This document shows positions 1 through 6,832 of a DNA stretch of 9,510 bases, in pieces. Position 1 is the stretch's first letter, and each line of letters opens with the position of its first letter. Origin of the DNA: an uncultured Clostridia bacterium (GTDB taxonomy: Bacteria > Bacillota > Clostridia > Peptostreptococcales > Anaerovoracaceae); contig CAKQVC010000056.1 of the NCBI GenBank assembly GCA_934277655.1, positions 1 through 9,510 of the forward strand, read 5' to 3'. The notes below the pieces were generated by a model that was not told the DNA's origin, made no database searches, and saw nothing but the letters and a program-made list of their open reading frames with translations. A program made the translations under genes and the position numbers.

Positions 1-20
1 GCTGTATAAGGAACATTCTG

Positions 21-99
21 TAATAAAAAAGAAGGAGCATTCTACAGACAGATAACAAGGGGTCCCCCCCCTTTTTGCTTGTGCCTGTAAATGCTCCTT
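21..99 (-). terminator. Rho-independent terminator downstream of lexA
   Basis: The arms 32-50 and 82-99 pair as a long stem of about 17 base pairs, with one bulged base near 42 and one mismatch near 48/84. Read on the minus strand, the stem is followed by CTTTTTTATTA (complement of 21-31), which is a good U-tract. It lies about 110 nt past the lexA stop. The loop contains a smaller G4/C4 hairpin (57-73) with a run of eight C (64-71). Plus-strand termination is less likely because the right arm is followed only by broken T runs. Confidence 0.8.
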
Positions 100-211
100 T
101 CGATTTTCGATTTGCTACTGTTTATTTAATTTATTTATTTTAGCAGGTACAGCTATCTGTCGAAAGGATAACTGTCAAGTCGGCAGTTTTATGATCCGGG
201 ATCAAATAAAC
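100..211. other. Short gene-free stretch between lexA stop and its terminator
   Basis: This is an AT-rich sequence with no supported reading frame. It holds a small imperfect inverted repeat (AACTG near 169, CAGTT near 184) and the palindrome GATCCGGGATC near 193. Neither is followed by a T run on the minus strand, so they are not called as terminators. It is probably the 3' untranslated part of the lexA transcript. Confidence 0.4.
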
Positions 212-928
212 TTATGAAAAATACCGGAAAACCCCTTTTACCTTACCGAGAATATCGACATTCTTAACGATGATCGGACTCATGCTGCTGTTTTCAGGTT
301 GTAACCGGATATGGTCTGCCTCTTTATAAAAAGTCTTAACCGTGGCTTCACTTTCGAATCCGTCAATCATAGCGACAACGATCTCGCCATTATGGGCTGT
401 TTCTGTTTTCTGAACCAGAATCAGGTCGCCATCCATGATACCTGCCTCGATCATACTTTCGCCACGGACTTTCAGCATATAGTGAATACCGTTTCCTGCA
501 AACCGGGAAGGAACCGGGAATGTGTCCTCAATGTTTTCTTCTGCCAGGATAGGAGTACCGGCAGCGACATTTCCGACAACCGGAATATCGACAACGTCAT
601 AAGCATGAGTGTTTTCGGGAATAGCAGAACCATTGTCAGACGAACTGGTATGTGTTCCGAAACTGCCAGAAACAACGTTTCCTGCTCCGGAACCTGCCGT
701 CAGATGTCCGGTGGCATCGGTAGGATCAACGACCATCAGTGCACGAGGTTTCGACGGGTCTTTCTTCAAATAGCCCTGACGAACCAGACTTTCGATATCC
801 TTATGGGCTGTGGAGGTGGATTTAATACCCAAAGCTGCACAGATCTCGCGGACTGTCGGAGGATAACCTTTCGTACGGATTTCAGATTTCATATACTCTA
901 GGATTCTGCGTTCTCTATCTTTCAACAT
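212..928 (-). CDS. lexA: LexA repressor, SOS regulator with an unusually long linker
   Basis: LexA is the transcriptional repressor of the SOS response and inactivates itself by RecA-stimulated self-cleavage. The protein has 238 residues. An N-terminal winged helix-turn-helix (about 1-65) includes the TVREICAALGIKSTST recognition region. The C-terminal S24-type protease domain has the Ala123-Gly124 cleavage bond in VAAGTP, the nucleophile Ser158 in RGESM and the general base Lys198 in EATVK, so it should be active. Between the two domains lies a Gly/Ser/Thr-rich linker (about 70-112) that makes it longer than the usual 200-215 residues. The ATG is preceded by AGAGGAAG (935-942 on the complement) at 6 nt. 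It is transcribed alone, and its own promoter carries a LexA operator, so autoregulation is expected. Identification is firm. Confidence 0.96.
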   Translation of the reverse strand: MLKDRERRILEYMKSEIRTKGYPPTVREICAALGIKSTSTAHKDIESLVRQGYLKKDPSKPRALMVVDPTDATGHLTAGSGAGNVVSGSFGTHTSSSDNGSAIPENTHAYDVVDIPVVGNVAAGTPILAEENIEDTFPVPSRFAGNGIHYMLKVRGESMIEAGIMDGDLILVQKTETAHNGEIVVAMIDGFESEATVKTFYKEADHIRLQPENSSMSPIIVKNVDILGKVKGVFRYFS

Positions 929-958
929 TACATTCTTCCTCTCTGATTTCTCTTGTTA

Positions 959-982
959 ATATCTGTGAATATATCTGTGAAT
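959..982. repeat. Perfect 12-bp tandem repeat in the lexA leader
   Basis: The unit ATATCTGTGAAT occurs at 959-970 and again at 971-982 with no mismatch. It falls in the untranslated leader of lexA, between the promoter and the ribosome binding site. No function is evident. A small replication-slippage duplication is the simplest explanation. Confidence 0.7.
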
Positions 983-989
983 CAGACGG

Positions 990-1010
990 ATGAACGGTCC
1001 GCCAGTTCAT
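990..1010. repeat. Inverted repeat ATGAAC-N9-GTTCAT in the lexA leader
   Basis: The arms 990-995 and 1005-1010 are perfect complements around a 9-nt GC-rich loop. In the lexA transcript this would form a small hairpin just after the predicted start of transcription. The GAAC and GTTC halves recall LexA half-sites, but the 9-nt spacing does not fit the 4-nt spacing of a Gram-positive SOS box. Confidence 0.4.
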
Positions 1011-1022
1011 GTTAGTACGAAC

Positions 1023-1051
1023 AGTATAACATAAAAAGAACAAAAAGTAAA
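1023..1051 (-). promoter_or_regulatory. lexA promoter
   Basis: On the minus strand a -35 hexamer TTTACT (complement of 1046-1051) and a -10 hexamer TATACT (complement of 1023-1028) are separated by exactly 17 bp. The expected transcription start is near 1016, giving a leader of about 88 nt before the lexA ATG. Confidence 0.7.
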
Positions 1052-1061
1052 CGAATGTTCT
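1048..1061 (-). promoter_or_regulatory. LexA operator (SOS box) over the lexA -35 region
   Basis: On the minus strand the sequence AGAACATTCGTTTA matches the Gram-positive SOS consensus CGAACRNRYGTTYC at 11 of 14 positions and keeps the GAAC-N4-GTT core. It overlaps the -35 hexamer, so bound LexA would block its own promoter. The consensus is established for Bacillus. That LexA binds this site is inference. Confidence 0.65.
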
Positions 1062-1119
1062 GAAAAAGAACGAGGTATTTTGTATTTTTGCATAAAATCA
1101 GAAAAATAAGGAAAATTTG

Positions 1120-1128
1120 TGGTATACT
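1120..1128 (+). promoter_or_regulatory. Extended -10 promoter for the CoA-transferase gene
   Basis: TGGTATACT gives an extended -10 (TGN plus TATACT). The same TG-N-TATACT form precedes both sigma-54 activator genes in this window. No good -35 hexamer sits at 16-18 bp upstream (1100-1105 reads AGAAAA). The expected start near 1135 leaves a leader of about 140 nt. No terminator-like or riboswitch-like structure was recognised in that leader. Confidence 0.5.
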
Positions 1129-1273
1129 GGTAGTATCATGTCAGACGGGTAAAGCTGCATTTTATTAGTGATAAGTTTGAAAGCAAATCTGGCATTTTGC
1201 TTTCCGTTTGAGATGATGACAGAGAAAAGAAAGACGGATTGCAAATTCAGCAGGAGGAGAAAAGGGAATACAT

Positions 1274-2656
1274 ATGAGCGAATACAACACATATAAGTTG
1301 GAATATGAAAGTAAAAAAGTTTCCGCAGAATCCGCGGCGCAGGTTGTCCGTAACGGGTACAGAGTACATTTTGGTACCGGGGCCGGCATGGTCGATACGA
1401 TGGACAAAGCACTTGCCATGCGGGTGTCAGAGTTAAAGAACGTTACCATTCTTTCTACAGTAGGGATTCGAAACGAACCTCTGGCGACCTACAGAGCAGC
1501 AGCGGCGTTAGGAGAAGAGGAGGGACCGAAACATGTACGGTTCACGTCTGCACATTTCAGCTCTTTTGATCGAAAAATGGCAGATGAAGGAAACTGCTGG
1601 TATATGCCGATGATGTTCTGTGAACTGCCGGAACTTTGGAATGACAACGGTAATCATATTGATGTTGCAATGTTCCAGGTTGGACCTATGGACAGCAACG
1701 GAGACTTTAATTTAGGTCCTCAGGTTGCAGATATGCTGGGCGTCATCCGCGGTGCGCGGAAAATTGTCGTTGAAGTCAATGAAAATATGCCTTTTGCCTA
1801 TGGATACAGCAACGAGATCAATATTAAGGACGTAGACTATATCGTAGAGGGAGAGAATACACCACTGGCAAATCTGAAGATTAAACCGCCGTCAGCAGAG
1901 GATCAAGAGATTGCAAATCATGTCGTAAACAATCTGGAAAGTGGATCGACCATACAGATTGGTATTGGCGGCCTGCCGTCTTCGGTCGGATCGCTGCTTG
2001 CTGATTCGGACATCAAAGATCTGAACATCCATACAGAAATGTTTGTAGATGCTTATCTGGATCTTTATGAAGCGGGAAAGATCGTAAACAAGATCAATTT
2101 GCCTATGAACCACGGCAGGGCGGTATATTCCTTTGCTGCAGGCAGTAAACGCCTGTATGACTTTATCAATAATAACCCGACCTGCTGCTGTGCACCGGTG
2201 GAATGGGTCAATAACTGTACGAATATTGCAGAAATCAATAAATTCGTTTCCATCAACAGCTGTATCGCAGTCGACATTTATGGTCAGGTTTGTGCAGAAA
2301 CAGCCGGATATAAACAAATCAGCGGAACAGGAGGGCAGCTTGACTTCGTCATCGGAGCATATCGGTCCAAGGGCGGAAAAAGTTTTCTCTGTCTTCCGTC
2401 GACACGCACACTGAAAAATGGCCAGAGAGTGTCCTTGATCAGTCCGGTGCTGCCTCCAGGTTCTGTAGTTACCACGCCACGTTCCTGCACAGGTTTTATC
2501 GTTACCGAATATGGTGCCGCAAACTTAAAGGGAAAATCTACCTGGGAAAGAGCTGAAATGTTGATTAATATTGCCCATCCGGATTTTCGGGATGAGATGA
2601 TCAAAGAAGCAGAAAAAATGGGTATCTGGAGCAATACCAGCAGGAGAGCGTATTAG
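1274..2656 (+). CDS. Butyryl-CoA:acetate CoA-transferase-like enzyme (acetyl-CoA hydrolase/transferase family)
   Basis: A cytosolic single-subunit CoA-transferase of 460 residues, predicted to move CoA between a short-chain acyl-CoA such as butyryl-CoA and acetate, the last step of butyrate formation. Family marks are GIGGLP (230-235), the HTE motif whose Glu255 corresponds to the catalytic glutamate of 4-hydroxybutyrate CoA-transferase, GTGGQLDF (351-358), and the ending AHPDFRD (435-441). By recall, the sequence follows the Roseburia-type But enzyme closely, for example in VAMFQV, VEVNENMP, YIVEG, KQISG and STWERAE. Butyryl specificity is inferred; 4-hydroxybutyrate or another acyl group cannot be excluded. 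Oddities are three consecutive cysteines (304-306) and Ala332 where relatives have an acidic residue. The start has AAAGGG (1261-1266) at a good distance, with AGGAGGAG (1252-1259) further upstream. It is monocistronic and ends at a strong terminator. Confidence 0.88.
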   Translation: MSEYNTYKLEYESKKVSAESAAQVVRNGYRVHFGTGAGMVDTMDKALAMRVSELKNVTILSTVGIRNEPLATYRAAAALGEEEGPKHVRFTSAHFSSFDRKMADEGNCWYMPMMFCELPELWNDNGNHIDVAMFQVGPMDSNGDFNLGPQVADMLGVIRGARKIVVEVNENMPFAYGYSNEINIKDVDYIVEGENTPLANLKIKPPSAEDQEIANHVVNNLESGSTIQIGIGGLPSSVGSLLADSDIKDLNIHTEMFVDAYLDLYEAGKIVNKINLPMNHGRAVYSFAAGSKRLYDFINNNPTCCCAPVEWVNNCTNIAEINKFVSINSCIAVDIYGQVCAETAGYKQISGTGGQLDFVIGAYRSKGGKSFLCLPSTRTLKNGQRVSLISPVLPPGSVVTTPRSCTGFIVTEYGAANLKGKSTWERAEMLINIAHPDFRDEMIKEAEKMGIWSNTSRRAY

Positions 2657-2697
2657 GAGCAGAATCCATTAGAGCATCCATACAGTAAGAATAAAAC

Positions 2698-2739
2698 AAA
2701 AATCCCCAGATGGCTGATTGCCGGTGTCTGGGGATTTTT
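2698..2739. terminator. Bidirectional terminator between the CoA-transferase and transporter 1
   Basis: Perfect 13-bp arms, AAAAATCCCCAGA (2698-2710) and its complement (2727-2739), surround a 16-nt loop. The plus strand ends in TTTTTG and the minus strand in TTTTTGTTTT, so it can stop both the CoA-transferase transcript and the convergent transporter transcript. Confidence 0.9.
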
Positions 2740-2776
2740 GTTATACATGATCTTTTTGAAAGACTATTGTTTCAAA

Positions 2777-2798
2777 ATTGAAAAATCCTTTTTTCAAT
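2777..2798 (-). terminator. Weak AT-rich hairpin after transporter 1
   Basis: ATTGAAAAA (2777-2785) pairs with TTTTTCAAT (2790-2798). On the minus strand it lies 18 nt past the transporter stop and is followed by TTTTG. The stem is AT-rich and probably weak; the GC-rich hairpin further downstream is the likelier main terminator. Confidence 0.35.
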
Positions 2799-2815
2799 AT
2801 CAGTAATTGTCCTCT

Positions 2816-4300
2816 TTATGCAGCCTGCTTGTCCGCACCTTTTTCGTACTTTTTCAGTCTTACTTCAGGTTCAACCGGCATCTTGAAGAATGGAACGAAT
2901 CTGTCCAGACCGGTAAAGGTTAAGATCAACAGGGAAATAACTGCAATCATAGCCATGAAGTTGTACTTGATGAAGTCGATGTTTGTAATCTCTACCAGAG
3001 GATATACACCGGCAGTGATGCCTACATAGAAACCAAGGTATACGTGCCAAGGAATCAGCTGGGAACCAAATACACCCATAGCATCGCCGAATGTAGCGTT
3101 TCTCAGAGCCAGTTTGTACTTAGCTTCTTCTGTTTCGCAGATAACGTTATCTTCGGTAACCTGTTTGATAACCGGTCCGATGGTAACAATCTGAGCCATT
3201 TCATCAGATAAAGTAGCATTACCAAGAAGGGAAAGAACTGCGTTCCATCCAAGTAAGTGTCTTACTTTCTTGGACATCTTTGCGATCAGTGCAGCCAGAG
3301 GAGCGAATGCATCCATCAGACCCATGATACCACCGAATGCAGCAACCCACATCATCATTGGAACTACCCATCCGCCGGCTTCTTCGATACCAGCGAATAC
3401 GAAGTCGTCCAGAAATGACTGCAGAGGGCAAGCAGTACCGGCAACTAAGCCTAACAGGTAGGAAGAAATGATACCGGAGCCGATACAAGCGAAGGTGTTA
3501 ACACCCATGATCGCAAGTACGATAACCAGAACCAGAGGAATAGCCATGTAAAGTGCAACGCCGTTTGCAACCTGATGCAGAAGGTCGATAGCTGCCGGAC
3601 GTTCTTCTTCCAGGAATGCGTAGATTTCCGGAGTGATGTTGTCCATAACTGTGGAAGCATCACCGGTTCCGTGCAATCCCATAACGGAAGCTGCTACGAA
3701 GAATGCAATAGCTGCCAGGATCAGGCAGGAAACGGACCAAACACCCTGGTGTCTGATTCTGTCAGTAACCTGAACCCCCTGGATACCGGAAGATACAATG
3801 GTCGTATCAGAGATAAGACCGATGTTGTCGCCGAAGCAAGCACCACCTGCGATCGCGCAGACAGTTAAGTAAATGTCACCGCCAACGATATGGGACAGCC
3901 AGAGGAAAATCGGTGCACAAGCAGCGAATGTACCCCAGGATGTACCGGTAGCAACGGAAAGAACTGCCGTACACACCAGACCAACACATGCAACTGTCTT
4001 AGCAGTTACACCAAGTTTCAGAGCGATGTTTACAACGGAAGCACCAACACCGAAACTCATGAAGCAGTTTGCCATAACATAGGCAAGCATCAGAATGAAA
4101 AGAGCTACCAGGATGTTACTTACGGAACCCATAGCAGCGTCCAGGCATTCCTGCCATTTTTTCTTTTCCATAAACATTGCAACGCATACTGCAACGATGA
4201 AGGCGATCGGGGCAGCAATCATAGCGTCCTGCCCACTGATCATCAGTCCAGCCAGAACGAATACCGGCACGAACTTCATAAAAGCTTTTAGAAAATTCAT
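2816..4300 (-). CDS. NhaC-family secondary transporter, copy 1 (candidate amino-acid or amine carrier)
   Basis: An integral membrane protein of 494 residues, mostly hydrophobic, with roughly a dozen likely membrane helices. It belongs to the NhaC Na+/H+ antiporter superfamily, shown by TGTSWGTF (118-125) and FGDNIGLISDTT (156-167), which matches the family's FGD...SDTT signature, followed by DRIRH. NhaC relatives exchange Na+ for H+ or for organic substrates such as malate and lactate. The substrate here is unknown. The Kdd-like sensor on the divergent activator suggests lysine or a lysine-derived amine, which is inference. The ATG has AAAGGAGAG (complement of 4306-4314) at good spacing. A sigma-54 promoter lies 48 bp upstream. 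The middle of the gene is identical to copy 2; the C-terminal tail and a few N-terminal residues differ. Confidence 0.9.
   Translation of the reverse strand: MNFLKAFMKFVPVFVLAGLMISGQDAMIAAPIAFIVAVCVAMFMEKKKWQECLDAAMGSVSNILVALFILMLAYVMANCFMSFGVGASVVNIALKLGVTAKTVACVGLVCTAVLSVATGTSWGTFAACAPIFLWLSHIVGGDIYLTVCAIAGGACFGDNIGLISDTTIVSSGIQGVQVTDRIRHQGVWSVSCLILAAIAFFVAASVMGLHGTGDASTVMDNITPEIYAFLEEERPAAIDLLHQVANGVALYMAIPLVLVIVLAIMGVNTFACIGSGIISSYLLGLVAGTACPLQSFLDDFVFAGIEEAGGWVVPMMMWVAAFGGIMGLMDAFAPLAALIAKMSKKVRHLLGWNAVLSLLGNATLSDEMAQIVTIGPVIKQVTEDNVICETEEAKYKLALRNATFGDAMGVFGSQLIPWHVYLGFYVGITAGVYPLVEITNIDFIKYNFMAMIAVISLLILTFTGLDRFVPFFKMPVEPEVRLKKYEKGADKQAA
2946..4182. repeat. Identical repeat block, copy 1 (within transporter 1)
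   Basis: Aligned at a constant offset of 4,011 bp, this 1,237-bp block matches 6957-8193 with no mismatch found by eye and no gap. The first mismatch on the left is 2945 (A against G at 6956); on the right it is 4183 (C against T at 8194). Outside these points the copies diverge at once: about 10 differences in the 118 bp to the start codon, and more in the C-terminal 130 bp. Confidence 0.9.
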
Positions 4301-4347
4301 TTTATCTCTCCTTTATAGAATAAATATAATTTCGTCACATAAGTAAC

Positions 4348-4362
4348 GCAAAACTCATGCCA
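4348..4362 (-). promoter_or_regulatory. Sigma-54 (-24/-12) promoter of transporter 1
   Basis: On the minus strand TGGCATGAGTTTTGC matches the consensus TGGCACGN4TTGC at every fixed position except one (T for C). The GG and GC dinucleotides have the required spacing. It ends 48 bp before the transporter start codon, so the transcript would begin near 4336. A sigma-54 activator gene lies divergently next to it, which strongly supports the call. Confidence 0.85.
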
Positions 4363-4457
4363 AAATGACAAGCAGACAGAAAACGTGCAGTTTTCAATAG
4401 CTTGTTAAAAAAGTAGCGTTAAGACTTTGTAAAGATGGTTGACCCAAAAACGACTCT

Positions 4458-4486
4458 GAACCGAAAATGAAAACCGAAAATGGGTC
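4458..4486. promoter_or_regulatory. Probable activator-binding (enhancer) region of module 1
   Basis: AACCGAAAATG occurs twice, at 4459-4469 and 4472-4482. The second copy extends to AACCGAAAATGGGTC, whose ends are near-complementary. The same core forms a perfect dyad in module 2 (8477-8492). The elements lie about 100-125 bp upstream of the -24 box, a normal position for a sigma-54 enhancer. The second element stops 6 bp before the activator's own -35, so binding might also affect the activator gene. Confidence 0.6.
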
Positions 4487-4492
4487 ACGCTC

Positions 4493-4521
4493 TTGACTTC
4501 CCAAAGGACAAATGCTATACT
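4493..4521 (+). promoter_or_regulatory. Promoter of activator 1
   Basis: TTGACT (4493-4498) and TATACT (4516-4521) are separated by 17 bp, and the -10 is extended by TGC (4513-4515). This is a strong housekeeping-type promoter. The leader to the chosen ATG is about 85 nt. Confidence 0.8.
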
Positions 4522-4613
4522 GGGACTAATCACATGACAGACAGCTGCCAGACAGTATAAGGAAGGTAGACATCAAGGGAAAACAGTAGTTGTCGATAAA
4601 ATTTGGAGACTAT

Positions 4614-6695
4614 ATGAAAAACTTTGGAAGCAACAGGTCGATAGACCCGGGAAACAGTTTTCCTGTTGCAGCATGGAAGGTAGACTGCAGCAGAGAACTA
4701 CGAGGAAAGGAACTACGACTGGGATTGAAGCTGATTTTGGCAGAGTCGGATAATTGGCATCAGATCTGTAGTACATCGAACTATGATGAAACCACAATCA
4801 GAGAAAAAATTTTAAGCATAACGCGTAAGAGAGGAAAATTCCACAATCCATACACGAAAAGCGGAGGCATTCTTATGGGCATCGTGGAAGAAGTTTCGCC
4901 GGATTATGCAAACTGTCCTTTTGAGAAAGGCGATACTGTTATTTCACTTAGCAGCACAGCCGGACTGCCGCTTCATATAGAAGCGATTGAAGAAATCGAT
5001 CAAAATTATAATCTTATCCGGTGCAGTGGACATGCCATCTGTTTTGAAAGCACACTACTCGTGAAACTTGAGCAGGCAGAGGACGATAATTATACGAAAA
5101 ATTTTCTGAGAGCATTAAGTGAGGAAGAAAATTTTCAGCTCCTGAGGCATGAGACCGAAGCTACGAGAATAGACAGAGCCGCCATTGTAGGAAGCAATTT
5201 TGTCGAGGCGGTGCTATATGCACAGCTGCTGAAAGACCGGAATCCGGATATCCGGATTACGATGATTCGAGGAAACAGCGTTACAGAGTCAATGCCTCTA
5301 CAGCGGGATGAACTGCTGGAAGTTCTTTTTCCACTGATTCAGGAAATCTATTTTGACGGTATGGAGAATCCGGTTCATACCTTTGAGAAAATGAACAGTC
5401 AGGATGACATCATGCAGATGGATGCAGTCGTGAACCTGGAAAATACAGTGGGAAGTGAGAGCCTTTCAGCATTGCTGGTAAAGGACGGTGGAATCCTTTT
5501 TCAGGCAGGACGTGGAAACGGTCGCTATAGTGAAATTCTGATAGCTGACAGCCTGGGGAAAACTATAAAAAACCGGAGATGGGATGAAACTGGGGCAGAT
5601 CCTTGTGAAAATGCAGCAGCATTAGTAAAGAACGCAGGAAAAGTACTGAAAAGGCTGAGTACATATTTTGAGCAGAAATCAAAAGAAATTTCTTTCTCTC
5701 ATAAAGACAGAAAAAACGGTCTGCCTGTGGCAAGAAAAATTCAGAATTATATTTACAGGAGTCCGGGCACGGCGGATATGGTCAACGAGGTGTTGAATAT
5801 CGCACAATACGACTGCAATGTCATCATACAGGGCGAAACAGGTGTCGGTAAGGAGATGGTCTTTAATCTGATCAATCAAAGCAGCCCGCGCAGAGGACAG
5901 CCCTGTATCAAGATTAATTGTGCCTCGATTCAGGAAAATCTGGCGGAATCGGAGTTTTTTGGCTATGAAAAAGGAGCGTTCACAGGAGCACAGGCTGGTG
6001 GCAAAGAAGGTTATTTCGAAATGGCAGATAAAGGGACCTTGTTTCTGGATGAAATCGGAAGCCTGCCCATGGCGATGCAGTCCAAGCTGCTTCGGGTTTT
6101 GCAGGAAAAATCTTTTTTCCGGGTTGGCGGCACAGAAGTAAAATCGGTGGATGTGCGCGTGATCTGTGCGAATAATGTTCCTTTGAAACAGTTGGTCGAC
6201 GAGGGGAAATTCAGAGAAGACCTTTATTATCGATTAAATATTTGTGTGATCGATGTGCCTCCGTTGCGAAAACGAAAGGAAGATATCGGATGTCTTGCTA
6301 ATGCTTTTCTGCTTGAGTATAGCCGGAAATATGGCATCGATAAAGAGTTCAGCAAAGATGCTTATCTGATGCTGGAAGAATACCACTGGCCGGGTAATGT
6401 AAGGGAACTGGAAAATCTGGTGCACAGACTTTATATCAGTGAGAAAGGACATGTGATCTCAGCTGATTTTGTAGATACTTTCCTGACGGAACGTAACTCT
6501 GATGATAATATCATCAATTTTCGAAGAAATATTTATAAAGAGGAGACGCTGGATTTTAACAGGATCATGGATGAACAAGAGCGGCGGCTGATTGCATACG
6601 CCTTGAAAAAAGAAGGAAGCACCCGTAAGGCTGCAGACTTTCTGAATATTCCGCAGACGACTTTCTCAAGAAAAAAACTGAAACATCATTTATGA
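4614..6695 (+). CDS. Sigma-54-dependent transcriptional activator with a Kdd-like (3,5-diaminohexanoate dehydrogenase-like) sensor, copy 1
   Basis: A 693-residue enhancer-binding protein that should remodel sigma-54 RNA polymerase at the transporter 1 promoter. Residues 1-350 resemble, by recall, L-erythro-3,5-diaminohexanoate dehydrogenase of lysine fermentation. Shared features are RGKFHNPYTKSGG (73-85), a GDTV/SL..PL stretch (106-120) and AICFES (141-146). The nucleotide-loop position reads IVGSNFVEA (191-199), lacking the usual glycines, so it is probably a ligand sensor and not an enzyme. The AAA+ domain (about 378-615) has Walker A GETGVGKE (407-414), GAFTGA (454-459), Walker B LFLDE (476-480) and FREDLYYR. 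A Fis-type helix-turn-helix ends the protein (about 650-693). The ATG at 4614 has GGAG (4605-4608) and aligns with copy 2's start; an in-frame TTG at 4590 would add 8 residues. Confidence 0.9.
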   Translation: MKNFGSNRSIDPGNSFPVAAWKVDCSRELRGKELRLGLKLILAESDNWHQICSTSNYDETTIREKILSITRKRGKFHNPYTKSGGILMGIVEEVSPDYANCPFEKGDTVISLSSTAGLPLHIEAIEEIDQNYNLIRCSGHAICFESTLLVKLEQAEDDNYTKNFLRALSEEENFQLLRHETEATRIDRAAIVGSNFVEAVLYAQLLKDRNPDIRITMIRGNSVTESMPLQRDELLEVLFPLIQEIYFDGMENPVHTFEKMNSQDDIMQMDAVVNLENTVGSESLSALLVKDGGILFQAGRGNGRYSEILIADSLGKTIKNRRWDETGADPCENAAALVKNAGKVLKRLSTYFEQKSKEISFSHKDRKNGLPVARKIQNYIYRSPGTADMVNEVLNIAQYDCNVIIQGETGVGKEMVFNLINQSSPRRGQPCIKINCASIQENLAESEFFGYEKGAFTGAQAGGKEGYFEMADKGTLFLDEIGSLPMAMQSKLLRVLQEKSFFRVGGTEVKSVDVRVICANNVPLKQLVDEGKFREDLYYRLNICVIDVPPLRKRKEDIGCLANAFLLEYSRKYGIDKEFSKDAYLMLEEYHWPGNVRELENLVHRLYISEKGHVISADFVDTFLTERNSDDNIINFRRNIYKEETLDFNRIMDEQERRLIAYALKKEGSTRKAADFLNIPQTTFSRKKLKHHL

Positions 6696-6753
6696 TAAAG
6701 AAGTAAGGACAAAAGTATTCAGTGTTCCTATTCAATATTAAATTTTAATACTA

Positions 6754-6786
6754 AAAAACGAGGTGTGGATTAAGCACCTCGTTTTT
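6754..6786. terminator. Bidirectional terminator between activator 1 and transporter 2
   Basis: AAAAACGAGGTG (6754-6765) and CACCTCGTTTTT (6775-6786) are perfect 12-bp arms around a 9-nt loop. T runs follow on either strand, suiting the two convergent genes. Confidence 0.9.
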
Positions 6787-6813
6787 ATAGATTTATTTGA
6801 TGATTCGAAGTTT

Positions 6814-6831
6814 ATATAAGCAAGCTTATAT
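6814..6831. repeat. Palindrome directly after the transporter 2 stop
   Basis: ATATAAGC (6814-6821) and GCTTATAT (6824-6831) are perfect complements separated by AA. The element begins one base past the transporter 2 stop codon on the minus strand. There is no T run, so it is not a classical terminator. It could protect the 3' end of the mRNA or be chance. Copy 1 of the transporter lacks it. Confidence 0.45.
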
Positions 6832-6832
6832 C

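Noticed and set aside
311..901. A 196-codon open frame on the plus strand opposite lexA
   Set aside because: It lies entirely antisense to a clearly functional lexA, has no ribosome binding site of note, and its product resembles no known family.
916..1010. A 30-codon minus-strand frame in the lexA leader overlapping the lexA start
   Set aside because: Its ATG has no Shine-Dalgarno and lies only a few bases after the predicted transcription start; nothing else supports translation.
1190..1200. TGGCATTTTGC in the CoA-transferase leader as a sigma-54 promoter
   Set aside because: The distance between the GG and GC elements is 4 bp too short for sigma-54 recognition.
4590..4613. TTG at 4590 as the start of activator 1
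   Set aside because: It has an AAGGGA 9 nt upstream, but the ATG at 4614 has GGAG at 5 nt and aligns exactly with the MKNFG start of activator 2, where a stop codon precludes any extension.
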